Below, one piece after another: positions 34,183-45,417 of a stretch of DNA of 64,000 nt. Source of the stretch: Agrypnia vestita (lineage: Eukaryota > Arthropoda > Insecta > Trichoptera > Phryganeidae); contig JADDOH010010024.1 in the NCBI GenBank assembly GCA_016648135.1, positions 62,001 to 126,000 of the forward strand, given 5' to 3'. The translations under genes were made by a program, and so were the position numbers. How positions within the stretch are numbered: the stretch's first letter is position 1; every line of letters begins with the position of its first letter. Under the pieces are notes generated by a model. The model had not been told where the DNA came from. It did not search any database and saw only the letters and a program-made list of their open reading frames with translations.

Positions 34183-34330
34183 TAAAAAATAATACTATTA
34201 AAATCTTGGGCCTAAGGAGGTAAGGAAGCCTTGGTGAATAATGGGCATTAAAATGTTCAAACTATTATGGTGTTACAGCAATTTGTTAAACATATATGTT
34301 AAAAAAAATTATTTGAATAAAAATAGGCTA

Positions 34331-34783
34331 AATCCAAATTCATGGTCCCATCGCATATATAATTAAAATGAGTATTACTCTACCTTATTGAATGTGTTAA
34401 TAACAGAATGAAAGATAATTTATGTTTAAATAATAAGTATTAAATAAGATATTACATTTTAAAGTTTCGAAAAATGTACCATATATTTTGACATTTCATA
34501 GGCAATATCTGAGGAAAAATGTGTAAATCATAGACAATGTATAAGTGACATATAAATCATGACAAATTTATATTTTTTATACACCAAAGAAAAATGATGA
34601 ATAGCTTTTTCTTTTATATACCCTTTTCCATGGTTCTTAAAGTAATGACTGACATTTAAAATGTATCTTATTTAATACTTATTATTTAAGCGTTAATTAT
34701 CTTTCATTTTGTAATCAGGACATTTAATTATATGGTGAAATACTCATTTTCATTGTATATACAATGGGACCGTAATCTTGGAT
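34331..34783. mobile_element. 453-bp MITE with ~150-bp inverted arms
   Basis: The left arm (AATCCAAATTCATGGTCCCA, gaatgaaagataatttatg, taataagtattaaataagat) is repeated inverted at the right (aatcttggat at the end). TA flanks both ends. The element lies just downstream of the minus-strand gene at 34928-36943 and might overlap its 3' UTR. Confidence 0.75.
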
Positions 34784-34927
34784 TATGCCGGTAGGAAATG
34801 AATTAGGAAAATTAAAACAAAACATGTTCTATCATGAAATTATCTTTCAAAATATATTACCTCCATAGCCATAAGCCTTTGATTAATAAAAAAAATTATA
34901 TGTACATACCTACTATTTTTTTAGTTA

Positions 34928-36943
34928 TCACAAAATTTCTAAATTTTGAAACATTTTATACACTTGGGGATGCTCTTTTTCTATTTCTGAATAATATAAT
35001 GATATATTCTTTAATGTTGTGAAAATCAATCTGTACTCTTTATAACATTCCTCATTTAGCGGGAGAAGTTTAATTGTGCTTTCATCACTTTCTACACAAC
35101 TCTTAACAGTGGCACTTTCAATTATTCCTACATTATCATTTGGCACATAAATATCATTGTTTTTTTTGTCACGCATACATAAGGCATCGTAAGAAGTTTG
35201 TATTTTGATTATATTAAAAGTAGAGAGGAAATACATAAAAGCAATATAAACTATTTGCAAAAAGACTGATTGCCTCAGATTTTTGTTAGATTCAATACGA
35301 GTATAAATAGAATGGTTACCTAAGTAATCTCCGTTCATTAAATGAACATAAAAATACTTCAGACCATGGGTATGTAACTTCTCAATAAACATATTTTTTA
35401 AACCAATCATCATTCCATCATTACTGTTTTTTCTTGAATCATTGTCAAAAGTATTCCATAAATGATATTTAAATAAATTTTGCACTATAAGTATAAAGTT
35501 AGATTCACTGGATTTTAATACCGTTTGAAGCAAGCTCTTAGACATGAGGAATTGCAACTGTTTGGGTCGAATGTTGTTAGTAATTTGCATAATAAAATCC
35601 ACATTTTTTTGTCTTACGAGATTAAATAAGTCACTGGACAAAACATCGCAATGTTTTCGAATATCGGGATAATAATCATTTGAGGCATTTCCACACAAGT
35701 AATATGTTTGAAATATTATACAGAGTAATCTTGAAAATACCTTGATATGTGACTTGGGATATTTGAACTCAATTAAAGCAACAAACATTTTAAATACTTG
35801 GCGGCAGATATTGTTCACAAGACCCGTATGTATTACACTATTCTGCCACAAAAGCCAAGCTATCAGAGGTTTTTGTTTTCTCACCATATATTTCCGTGGA
35901 TTATGGAAATGCTTTGTGATCCAAATCGCTAAATCCCTCTCTAAAAGATCAACCATTATATCCAAAATTAATAAAAGCCTCTGAATACGGATTGATCTTT
36001 CTAAATTTTCAAACATTGGTAAATTACCCAATTTTTTTTCTCGGTTACTTTCGTCTGAGGTCATTTTAATATCTCCATCATGCCAGGTGTTTTGTACTTC
36101 AATTTGAAGAATATCGATTATGCATTTAAAAAGCCCATGTTTCGCATCATGAACACCACTGTATAATGATTTTTCAAATATATTCAAAGGGCTAGTAAGA
36201 AATTCCTTATAAAATCCTCTTAAAGCTTCTGAACATGGTGGGTGAACAAAGAGTAGCAGTTTAAATACATTTTGACATCTTTTAATAATATATTGCGGTG
36301 TGAATCCTGATGTATCCTTGTCTATATAAACAATCATTTTTAAAACATCCAAAGCAATGTCGACAGTAGGGTACTTGTTATACTTTATTATGGCTCGAAA
36401 AACATCTAGGGCCTCGCACCACATTCCAGCATTAAGGTCAATCATGAAAGCCTGCCGTTCATAAGGTAGAACTTGGAAGGGCATATGTGCTTCATTATGT
36501 TTTAAACATGAAGTATAATGGCAGCAGTCTGGCAAATAAGGAACACCTAATCTCTCACTAACATCATGGTATTCCTCTGTTGACACTTGTTGACAAGCAG
36601 TGAGAAAATTAAAACCTTTTTTCGATCTCGTCTCTTTTGACGGTGTATTTAATAGTTTGTCCTCACGTTTCATCACATTTGATGAAATTTTTAAACGTTT
36701 CAAAGGGGAGAGACATTCGTGAGAGACGTCAGATATGTCTCGATTTCTCTTAACATTCAAGCTTGTGAGTGGTAATGTCGAAGGATTCTCCGTATTTTTA
36801 AAAAAATATGTATTTACCTTACAAGTTTCACCATTTATGTCATCAGAAATATCACTATTTAAATTATTGTTCTGTAAAATATCACCACGATCTGCAGCTC
36901 CACCGGGTCCTTGTATTTTAAAAATACTTTCTTGGCTCAACAT
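34928..36943 (-). CDS. uncharacterised 671-aa protein
   Basis: I do not recognise this protein. It is a single open frame of 671 codons from ATG at 36943, so it is very likely a real gene. Residues 1-110 are polar and low in order (DISDDIN, DISDVSHECLSPLKRLKI, basic NTPSKETRSKK near 98-108). From residue 111 (FNFLTACQQVS) it is helix-rich, with a Cys/His patch CCHYTSCLKHNEAH (138-151), YERQAFMIDLNAGMWCEALD and many leucine-rich amphipathic stretches to the end, suggesting an alpha-solenoid. There is no signal peptide or clear membrane segment; RQSVFLQIVYIAFMYFLSTF near 575 is hydrophobic but probably a buried helix. Disordered SD-rich N-terminus plus solenoid resembles genome-maintenance scaffolds, but that is a guess. 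No intron is needed. The promoter would be within 36944-37110, before a MITE. Confidence 0.75.
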   Translation of the reverse strand: MLSQESIFKIQGPGGAADRGDILQNNNLNSDISDDINGETCKVNTYFFKNTENPSTLPLTSLNVKRNRDISDVSHECLSPLKRLKISSNVMKREDKLLNTPSKETRSKKGFNFLTACQQVSTEEYHDVSERLGVPYLPDCCHYTSCLKHNEAHMPFQVLPYERQAFMIDLNAGMWCEALDVFRAIIKYNKYPTVDIALDVLKMIVYIDKDTSGFTPQYIIKRCQNVFKLLLFVHPPCSEALRGFYKEFLTSPLNIFEKSLYSGVHDAKHGLFKCIIDILQIEVQNTWHDGDIKMTSDESNREKKLGNLPMFENLERSIRIQRLLLILDIMVDLLERDLAIWITKHFHNPRKYMVRKQKPLIAWLLWQNSVIHTGLVNNICRQVFKMFVALIEFKYPKSHIKVFSRLLCIIFQTYYLCGNASNDYYPDIRKHCDVLSSDLFNLVRQKNVDFIMQITNNIRPKQLQFLMSKSLLQTVLKSSESNFILIVQNLFKYHLWNTFDNDSRKNSNDGMMIGLKNMFIEKLHTHGLKYFYVHLMNGDYLGNHSIYTRIESNKNLRQSVFLQIVYIAFMYFLSTFNIIKIQTSYDALCMRDKKNNDIYVPNDNVGIIESATVKSCVESDESTIKLLPLNEECYKEYRLIFTTLKNISLYYSEIEKEHPQVYKMFQNLEIL

Positions 36944-37116
36944 CGTTACAGTTTCCAGTTTGTAATTCTTAATTTTGTAACTATTTTAAATTATAATCTG
37001 TATCCTACATACGGCATCTAAAAAAAAATATTTTATGATTAGTTTTTTTAGTTAGTATACATTAGCACATTTAATAAGTTTACATTACCAATGGCTTTCA
37101 AAGTTTCGGCAATATA

Positions 37117-37916
37117 TATCGACGGTCCCTACGTATACTGTCGATTATGCAAAAACTCGATTTTCATTTTACCATCTTAAAACCATCCAATTTATTATAT
37201 ATTTTTGGGTAATGTCCAGGGTTCGAGTATATATATCCGCGGGTATATATCAAGATATATATCACGATATTTATGGCTTGATTTTTATTTTTGATATATA
37301 TCCAAGAAAGCTTTCTGCGAATGTTAATAGATGACGCTAGTTGTATTTTAATAAATGCTACAGGTTTTTTTTTTATTAATATATCTGCGGTCGTTACTAG
37401 ATAGCGCTAATTGTATTTTAAAAAGTGCTACGGTTATTTTTTAGTTTAATTTGTTTCATATAATCCGTTTTTTATTTCACACAAAGAAACAAACACACAT
37501 AACACTACATTAGAAAGAGCAAATTTCATAACTTATATATAATAATTGCATATATAAGCTTTGCATGCAATTCATTTATTTAATAAATAATAATTCATAT
37601 ACAAAATAAAAAAATAAATTTCCTAATTATTTCGAGTTTGTATCAATCGACAAAGGAGAAAAAAAAGTTTGGATATATGTATATCCAATTTTTGATATAT
37701 ATCGGATATATATTTTAAAAAATCCGATTTTTTGATTTTTATTATAAAAAACGGATTTTTTCGAACCCTGGTATTGTCAAAAAGGCTTTCTTTGAAAATA
37801 TATTTTTTTTTAATTGTCCAAAAATATTGAGTAAATTGGATGATTTAAGAAAGTAAAACGAAAAAATATTTTTTGTAGATTCGACAGTATACGTAGGGAC
37901 CGTCGATATATAATAA
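37117..37916. mobile_element. MITE family A, copy 3, with nested element
   Basis: The left arm TATCGACGGTCCCTACGTAT, actgtcga, and ccatccaatttattat is matched inverted at the right (gtacgta-type acgtagggaccgtcgata). It shares arms with 12590-12822. A hAT-type element (37217-37770) is inserted in it, so its own length is about 240 bp. Confidence 0.75.
37217..37770. mobile_element. hAT-type MITE with GGATATATATCC repeats
   Basis: The ends CAGGGTTCGA and TCGAACCCTG are inverted, with flanks GTAATGTC (37209-37216) and GTATTGTC (37771-37778), a 7/8 hAT-type duplication. Subterminal sequence is dense in atatatatcc and ggatatatat words. Confidence 0.8.
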
Positions 37917-38572
37917 TATAATATAAACAAATGCGCGAATTCTCCCTCTTCTACGCAATGACAAACGAACGTACAATTTTGTGCGAGTGCGATGTAATCT
38001 CCAGCCTCCAATAATCTCTCATCCATGACAGGGATAGACTCCTTATTCTATTTAGGAATGCCGTGAATGCGACAGTTCTAAGATTTCACAAATACAAATA
38101 ACGCTAATATCGCAAATAATAAACAACATAGAAAAGAGAATACAAACAATAAACGAATAAATAAACAATCAGAAGTATAGTCCACAGATAAATTTATAAT
38201 AGGGCGCCCTCATAGATAAGGTATAAATATGGGAATATAAAGGCCTCCATACACGCTCCGGTAAATCATAGAAGTATAGTCCGTCCAACTTATCTGGAGA
38301 ATAAAGGAGGGCGTCCCAATCGTTGTGGTACTGCCCATAGTCTAAAAATTATCTCATTTGTAGGGAATTTTTTGCAAATTCGTTTTTTCTTAAACAAGTT
38401 ATTAAGCAGTATACGACACGATAAAAAAAAACAAAAAATGTAAACTAACGTACAAATAAATTTATCAAAATATATATTCGTAAAATACACAACGCAACAA
38501 AATGGCGTTTTTTCAAAATCAAAGAAAAATACAATTTTCAGGAAAAAAAAACAAACAGTAATAATTCTTTTA

Positions 38573-38755
38573 GGTCGGCGCCACATTACGCAGATCTTCC
38601 GCCGCGTCTTTTCTGTTGCGCCAAATCGGCAAAGCAAATAGATCGACCGATCATTCGCGTAATGTGTTTAATAAGCGCATATTGTATGGAAAGAAATGTA
38701 GCGATGTTCCACGACAGAAGAGACGCGGCGGAAGATCCACGCAGTGTGGCGCCGG
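38573..38755. mobile_element. 183-bp GC-rich MITE
   Basis: The inverted ends GGTCGGCGCCACATTACGCA and, at the right, acgcagtgtggcgccgg enclose arms containing gatcttccgccgcgtct. The flanks are TTTTA on both sides (38568-38572, 38756-38760). Confidence 0.75.
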
Positions 38756-38833
38756 TTTTATTCGGTGTCTCATACCTAATGATCATGACCACCATGTTTA
38801 ACTCAGTAACACCTAAGGATATCAATCGGTTTA

Positions 38834-38977
38834 GGGCCGTTGTATCAACTTGGTTTATAGTAATCTTTCGTTCAAAGCATAGATATTTTGCATTTTCCAC
38901 CGATCAAACAACTCGATCTCGTAAAAATCTATGCTTTAAATGAACTATTGCTATAAAGTAAGTTGATGCAACCAGTC
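38834..38977. mobile_element. Tourist-like hairpin MITE, copy B
   Basis: 144 bp, flanked by TTA / TTT. The outer arm GTATCAACTTGGTTTATAGT pairs with actataaagtaagttgatgc-type sequence at the right. The inner arm CAAAGCATAGAT pairs with ATCTATGCTTTA. Confidence 0.8.
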
Positions 38978-39129
38978 TTTAATGTGCATAAATAAAAAAG
39001 TTTATTTTGAAAAAAGATGTTTATACAAATGAACTCGTTAATGAATTATGTAATAAAAGTATAAATAATAAAAATTCTATGTAAAAAATTATCGAATAAA
39101 ATATGTTCTAAAACTTTTCTCATCTTACG

Positions 39130-39476
39130 GCTTCTAAATCAATTTTTCCACTTATCCTTGTTCTTTTTTTTCCGGGTGTAGATATTTTAATGCCCATTTC
39201 CACGGCCGCTTTTTTAACTATATTTTATATAAATTTTAAATAATTTTGTAAATTGCCGATTCAGAAAACCTGAAGAAATTGTATAATAGTAAAATAAAAA
39301 ACTATGTATGGGAAAATCATTATAACTGCATGGCAGCACTAACCTGAAGTGGCGGCAATAAGTCTATGAACAAAATCAAACGGTATAATTGAGGCTTTCA
39401 GACGTTGTTCCTCTTCAAAAAACGTGTGCATTTTCAAGATTATTTCCCGAACACCGCTTTTAATGGTTTTTGGCAT
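39130..39476 (-). pseudogene. Tc1/IS630-like transposase N-terminal exons
   Basis: From ATG at 39476 the frame reads MPKTIKSGVREIILKMHTFF, then IIPFDFVHRLIAATSG. A GTTAGT donor follows at about 39343, and an acceptor tttcttcag ends near 39273. The next exon reads FSESAIYKII and, in a shifted frame, KAAVEMGIKISTPGKKRTR. This is the helix-turn-helix half of an insect DDE transposase family with a small intron. The rest of the protein is deleted. Confidence 0.65.
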
Positions 39477-39799
39477 GGTGACAATCTAAAATTTTCTTAA
39501 AAAACTATCGAAACAGTCGTGAACCCCTCTGTAAACAAAGGCTGTCAAAGGTCTGTCAGCTGTAGATAATCCAATATGGCGTCGTTAGTTCCAAATTTGG
39601 CCATTCTTCAGATAAGTTAGACGGACTATACATCGCAGATCGATGCATCGTAAATCGTATCCCCGTGGTATCCCCATAGAGCCCATACACGTTACGTTAT
39701 ACCGTAGGACGGCGTAGGAAGTAGGAAGTAGGAATCATCAGTTGAAATTATGGCATCGTTGCGAGATGACGCGTCGCAATGTCAGGGTTCTCAGCGTAG

Positions 39800-40706
39800 A
39801 CGTACTATGGCGTTTCACCCCATAAATAGATAACCACCAATCTAGGTCAGAGAACAGGGACCCACCACACACCAGAGCCGTTCTATGAGCAACAGCTCCC
39901 ATATCAGCCCTACACTTTCGCCACCCATTTTCGGCATTTTTTTAATGCTAAAGTGGCAGTATTCACCACCTCGCCAACACTCATGAAATGCAAGCGGGAC
40001 GGGGAGGTTGGACAAATGACAATTGGAATATATTTAGCATTTATTAAGTGTGAATCGTAAATTACATAACATAAGGAAATGCCACAGTACAAAATATGAA
40101 TGCAAAGTCCATAGAGTCCATAGTAATAAGCATAGGGATAAAAACACAACATGTAAATATACAGATTAATTAAAATGAATACAGGATTGCAGCTTAGAGA
40201 CAATTATTACAGTAATTCTCTCCCTTCAGGGAAAAATTAAAATAAAATAACAAGCGCAAACATTAAGGGACTCTCCAGTCCGGAGATCCACTGCCAGCAG
40301 TACAATCACGGTAACGATTCTAATTAAATTACGTCTATAGAAATTTCGATATGGTGGAAATCGCTAGTGGAAAAAATAAAAAAACTAGTACAAAGCAGTC
40401 ACACTCCAGTAGGAGATCCCCTAAGAATTTCCCAGCGGGAGACCCACAACCGAATAAAAACTCTGAAATACGACAAGTTATTAGCATTCCTGAGAAGGTC
40501 AGCGTTTACTGTAGAGACACCACCTAGACCCCTTACCAAGTCCTCTCAATAATCATCTAAAATATGATATTCCTTTAATAGGTGCTCCGGCGTCTGCCTC
40601 ACGCAGCCGCAGGTACACCATGGGTCACTAGCAAGTCCTAAATCAAATAACTTGCTCCTGAATTCACCGTGACCCGAGACCATCTGCACCGCGAAGTAGT
40701 CAGATG
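39800..40706 (-). mobile_element. non-LTR retrotransposon 3' fragment
   Basis: The minus strand reads YFAVQMVSGHGEFRSKLFDL and DPWCTCGCVRQTPEHLLKEY. This is the GHG…C.CG….TPEHLL region at the end of I/R1/jockey-type LINE proteins. Degenerate sequence continues left; the left edge is approximate. It directly interrupts the transposase relic 40707-41220. Confidence 0.65.
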
Positions 40707-41220
40707 GCGACGTATATGAGCTGTGAATGTAAGATTCATCCGTATATACTATAGGTCTGCCTTGGGATCTATTTTGTTTTAGTTTGAAAAGATATGAAGT
40801 TCTTTTGAGTCTGATGTGACTTTTTTCAATCAATATTTTTATTTTATTTTGTGTCTTTCTCCACCTAAAACTTAGGCTGCGAACGATCTTCCTTAGTGAA
40901 GAAATGCTACCCTCAAAGTGTATACTATCTTTCAAAACTTCTAATAACATTTTAATGTCGGAAATGCATATTGAACTAGATGGAAATTGCAGATAGTTCG
41001 CCTTTTGACTTCTTGGTCAAAGCTGTCCACTGTAGATTTTTATGATAACCTTGGTTGCTTTTTACCCGGTGTACTGAAAACAACTTGTACAGTCGACGAT
41101 GATATGGATACTGTTGGCTCTGGTTCCTTTGAGATTAAAGGCTGTGGTTGTGATGTTGATACTTTAACGGCTGCTGTAACTTGTTTGCGTACTTCTCAAA
41201 CTCGCTGAAAACATCTCTTA
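40707..41220 (-). pseudogene. Tc1/IS630-like transposase relic
   Basis: On the minus strand an upstream piece reads VFSTPGKKQPRL, VDSFDQEVKRRTICNFHL. The open part (to 40707) reads LLEVLKDSIHFEGSISSLRK, SFRWRKTQNKIKILIEKS and RPIVYTDESYIHSSYTSP, with the first catalytic aspartate in YTDESY. The frame then runs directly into LINE sequence, so the C-terminal two thirds are missing or displaced. Confidence 0.75.
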
Positions 41221-41768
41221 GAAACACCAGTGGCTTGCGCCTGGGTGTCGCTTATGTACAGAATGGAAATCCAGGCCCCCCGGAACATGTCCGGACCAAT
41301 CAGAGAGCCGGTTCTACCGGCGACGGCCAAGCGCCGGCCGCCCGGCAAATGCCGTCCTGAGTTTTATTAAATTTAGTTTTAAATTAATTAAAATTATTAT
41401 GTTAATTATATCATTTATAAAAAACTACGTCTTGCCAATAGTATGGTAATTTACTGGAATCGTAAAACAGAATTTACTGAGATATTAGAGAATATGTGCC
41501 GATTACCGCAGCACGTATGATAATAAATTCTACAATTAATTCGATAAAAAACCGACGGGTTCAAACCAAACAGGGAATAAAACAAAACATCATCTGTATT
41601 TCGTAATAGTAGTAAAAACAAAACAATAACACTGTCACGCTCATGACAGGGCGGGAAATATGTGTACATGCCAGCTTTAGTCAAACGACCTGTAATATCT
41701 AATAGCATTCAATAATTTATCGTTAACTTCATAACTTTTGGGAATCTCGTACAACTCGGTACGGCTTA
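41221..41768. other. no supported gene; short GC-rich patch
   Basis: A GC-rich patch at 41240-41360 (ggccccccggaacatgtccg, gcgccggccgcccggc) stands out, otherwise AT-rich. Confidence 0.35.
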
Positions 41769-41915
41769 GGCCCGGTTGCGCCATCAGAAGTAAGAGTAAG
41801 AGTTAAGCAAAAAGCATAGATTTTTACGAAAACGAGTGTTTTGACTGGTGGAGAACGCAAAAATCTATGCTTTTTTCTTAACTCTTACTCTTACTTCTGA
41901 TGGCGCAACAGGGCC
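41769..41915. mobile_element. Tourist-like hairpin MITE, copy C
   Basis: 147 bp, flanked by TTA on both sides (41766-41768, 41916-41918). The arms are almost perfectly complementary: GCGCCATCAGAAGTAAGAGT pairs with actcttacttctgatggcgc. The core is AAAGCATAGATTTTTACG, then the ~27-nt loop, then CGCAAAAATCTATGCTTT. Confidence 0.9.
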
Positions 41916-43489
41916 TTACTGAACCAAAATCCGGATTATTGTTCCTAAGTACTCGTCATTGTTCTAAATTCTAAATCTGCATTTCTTTTATTACAATTAT
42001 GGAAGATTACCCACTAAAAAAATATTAAAATAAATACTATTAAGTACGGAGACATTTGCATGTGTTCAATTCAAATTAAATACAAGATAATGGATCTTTA
42101 AGCATCTGGATGGATTCAAGTCCATCATTTCTACCATAAATTAGCAGTAACAACCAATTTATATGATGTAACATCATCGGATAATAGTCACGTATCCACT
42201 AGTAACGGAAATATCAGTAACTAGAAGCTAATAAATCACTATCTCGAGAGAATTTGATCCAATATCGTCACCGAGCAAGGACTAAATCAATTGCAAATAG
42301 AGGGATATTCGGGAGCTATAAGGATAAAAGGCAAGCTTGCGGATCTGATGTACCATGGACGAGAAGGATGAGGCCTCTGGAACTCGGGTGTGCGCGAACA
42401 CTCCCTGGGACTACTGGAAGACCTCTCCACGGACGGCGCGGTCTTGCGCAGCACACATCAAGATTATTCCTTATAGAAATCTGCGACTTAGATCAGTTCA
42501 TGGTTTATAATTTAAGAATACTCAATAACTAGACTTAGCTCAGGATTAGTGGCTAATTTGAAATATTGCTCATCAATAATAATTTAGGTGTAGATAATCC
42601 GTTGTAGAAAAACCAGATAGTAGGTACATTTACTTTGTAACAATTTGTGTAATAAATTATGTTATTAAATTAATCTGTTTCAGTCAATTGTAAAGTCCAT
42701 CTAAACTAGCCAAGTAATTCCCTGTATAGCTACTGTCCTCCACACTTGACCGAGTCAAACCGTAATCCCTGGTCTCATTGCTCTATGGCGGCAGTCGGTG
42801 GAGAACGAACTTTGGTCGGGCAGCTGCTAATTAAACGGTGCAGAAGTCTCTTCCAGATCTGACTACAGAATACTCGAAGCGTACCTCGCAAATATGGTTC
42901 GTCTCAAATATGGCGCTCCATAGGTACCAAAGTTCTGTACCAAAGGCCTGTACCAAAGTTTCGTCTCAATATATATACATATAAAATGTATTAATAAATT
43001 TATTTTGATAGTAAATGTCTGAAAAAAGTACATATCATTGATAAATGCGAGTGAGTAATAATGAATAATAATTCGAATAAATATTTTCGTATTTAGCTTT
43101 TTTTTAAAATTGAGGTTTATGTCGCTGCTCAATTGATATTTTTAATTGTGATTAAAAAAAGATCTTTTCAAAATTTGAGGTTAATTTCTGGCCCTGCGAG
43201 TAGGGTTAAAAGTTCCACTAACCGATCTGACTGATTTTCAAATACGAAGAAAACTCGGTTTCATTAAATTGTTTTTGTTGCATTATGAGTCTCAGATATA
43301 TACTCTACATTCTAATTAAGAATTGTATAATATAATAGCTCTATAATCATATATTCCTTTGATGCGTCCGCGACCTACATGTAACGTTCCGCATCGCGTC
43401 CTTTTTAAATTAGAAGATAGTTTTATTATAAAATATGTTTTGATTGGTGATAATATTGTTATTATGATTTTAAATTTCGCGCAGCACCA
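41916..43489. other. no supported feature
   Basis: Mostly AT-rich. The ORF at 42254-42532 has no recognisable motif. Short repeats of taccaaagt and ctgtaccaaag lie near 42920-42960. Confidence 0.35.
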
Positions 43490-44040
43490 CAGGTTGCCAT
43501 CCTGCACCGCAAAGGGTTGGTAGGGGTGCCATCGCGGGCGTTCGGGGAGGCTACCCCACCTCCCCCGCGTATACAGGAGATTGGGGCTGTGTACCCAAGC
43601 ATGCTCTTGTTGAGTTCCGACCGCGGTGAGTGTAGTAGCCTGCGCAGTGCGCTGCCCGGGCCCCTGCCCGCGGCAGCCCCCCTCAGCGGCAGGCGCTCCA
43701 GCCGCCGCCTTTTCTTTGATATCGTGGGCCGGCGCCATGATGAAGTCTTGAGAAGAGAATGGCCTGCAGCGCCTCGGACCACCCAGGCGATGGCCGCTTC
43801 ACCACGGCGGGCTCCCGAGGAAGGCATGACGCCTTCCTGCAGCTCAGCCCCAGCGGCGACCGACGCCACGTGCTTCCGCGGCCTGGACCACGTGCGCCCC
43901 CGGCGAGTTACCGAGACTCCGGCCAGATGCCTCCAGCCGATCGTGCCGACGCGCCAAGCCTGGAACACGTGCGCTCTCCATGCGGTGTGCCACCCGCGGC
44001 ATCCAGATGGCGGCAACGAGGGTCTCCGATAATGAGCATG
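43490..44040. other. isolated GC-rich island with open frames on both strands
   Basis: About 550 bp far richer in G+C and CpG than its surroundings. The minus strand is open over 207 codons (43462-44085) and the plus strand over 171 (43517-44032), which is a consequence of few stop codons in GC-rich DNA. No recognisable domain in either. It ends 0.7 kb upstream of DNTTIP1 exon 1, so it could be a CpG-rich promoter-proximal segment, a GC-rich repeat or foreign sequence. Confidence 0.5.
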
Positions 44041-44099
44041 CGTTTTTTTTTGTGTGATGCTTTTAAACTGAATGTGAAAGGACAAGACTAACTTATGTG

Positions 44100-44722
44100 G
44101 GCGTCGGAACTGGTTGTGCTTAGGTCAAGATTAGTTATAAAGTTAGTAATAGTGTTCTAGAGTAAGGTTTGACTGTTTTCTTTTTGAATAAATATGTATG
44201 TAGTATTATAGTGTTTTGAAACTCCCGCTGCTTTCCTTGACATTCCATTGATAAGGGCGCCTTGCACATTGCGTCGCATAATCTGCGCCTCACGTGGATT
44301 ATCCGAGCGTAACCCTCCCAATCACCTGTCATTTGTAAAAAGTGGCACATTCATTCCCACCTTCCCCTACATCGGGCCTACATTGAATGCCTGAGATGAA
44401 ATATTTGACTATGGCAAATTTTGAGATATCAGACCATAGACACCATAGAAAAAATTCAATAGCGAAAACCTTGTCTCTTTTCTATGGCGAAAACAAGAAA
44501 TCCGTTTGAATGGAAGTTAATTTAGCGTTTAAAGTATTCATTACGAAATCACAATGAAAATAAGATAAATTTGTGTATTTCATAAGTAATAAATATAAAA
44601 CTATGATGCAAGTCATCGGAGACCCGGCGCGAGCGCGCTTTTTTTGTTTTATACGAAAGTAGACGTTTGCTGGTCAGCTGGTAAACAGATTTAGATCAAT
44701 CTTATTTACCAGCAAAAAGATC
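44100..44722 (+). promoter_or_regulatory. 5' flank of DNTTIP1
   Basis: The promoter and 5' UTR should be here if exon 1 is the first exon. A short CpG-rich patch, gacccggcgcgagcgcgctt, lies at 44621-44640, 80 bases before the ATG. No TATA box is evident. The assignment is by position only. Confidence 0.35.
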
Positions 44723-44866
44723 ATGGTTATTCAACGGAGCTGGAAGAATTCAAATCCGGATGCGCTGCTACAGAATTCATCTTCAGAAGACTCCAGTGGA
44801 TCTTGGCAGTTGCCTCCCTCTAGCAGAGGCGTGTCTAATTCACAAACGTCCAACAGTATGCCTAAT
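44723..44866 (+). CDS. DNTTIP1: DNTTIP1 coding exon 1 (48 codons)
   Basis: The ATG at 44723 opens a Ser/Asn-rich 48-codon stretch (NPDALLQNSSSEDSSGSWQL…SNSMPN) ending at a donor AAT|GTAATT in phase 0. Exon 2 also begins in phase 0. An alternative donor CA|GTATGC at 44856 would break the frame with exon 2. The variable, low-complexity N-terminus is normal for this protein; assignment to DNTTIP1 rests on exons 2 and 3. Confidence 0.6.
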
Positions 44867-45417
44867 GTAATTTTGTTTTTCATTATTCTTTTTCATTCTC
44901 CACTGTTTTCACTCACTCATGAACATAAGTATGTTATTACATAATGCAATTTTATTCTAAAATACATTATCGTTTTGTTTACATGTAAGTCATCTCATAT
45001 TGTACAACTATGAAAAATAGTTATCTGGCAAAGAATGACAATTTGACAATTGATAACTGATTTTGAAAACATGTTTATGTTTTGGAAGCATTTTATCAAA
45101 AGTGCATTAACCCATTCTTGCAGAAGCAGGGGATTCGAAATCCCCCAAATCAATATTTATTCCGATAATTTGGCAATTAATAAGTAATTCAGTTGATACA
45201 TGGTATAATCTTAATGTATAGAATGATATAAAATGTATGTTTCCATATTTTTTTTATTGAAAACCAAATATTTATATTAATTATTGTAGATATTTCGATT
45301 AATTACTGTACCGAACCGCATACATACCGGGTATTATGTTTTGTTTCATTTGAACACATATAATAAAGGCCCTTATATCCCTTAAGTAGGCAACAAACAA
45401 TATTCAAGTAAAATAAT
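44867..45417. other. DNTTIP1 intron 1, AT-rich
   Basis: The start of a 1.69-kb intron. No repeat edge is recognised in this part. Confidence 0.4.

Larger units (their letters stand above)
38277..39628 (-). mobile_element. Tc1/IS630-like element with partial transposase
   Basis: The TIRs TAGTCCGTCCAACTTATCTG and, in complement at the right, TAGTCCGTCTAACTTATCTG are flanked by TA. The minus strand starts a transposase at 39476. Two smaller MITEs are nested at 38573-38755 and 38834-38977. The transposase belongs to the same family as the relic at 40707-41220. Confidence 0.8.

Noticed and set aside
43462..44085. 207-aa and 171-aa ORFs on opposite strands as genes
   Set aside because: Open frames are expected in GC-rich DNA with few stop codons; neither has a recognisable domain. 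Kept only as a GC island.
44856..44860. alternative donor CA|GTATGC for DNTTIP1 exon 1
   Set aside because: It would leave phase 1, which does not join exon 2 (phase 0); the donor at 44867 keeps the frame.
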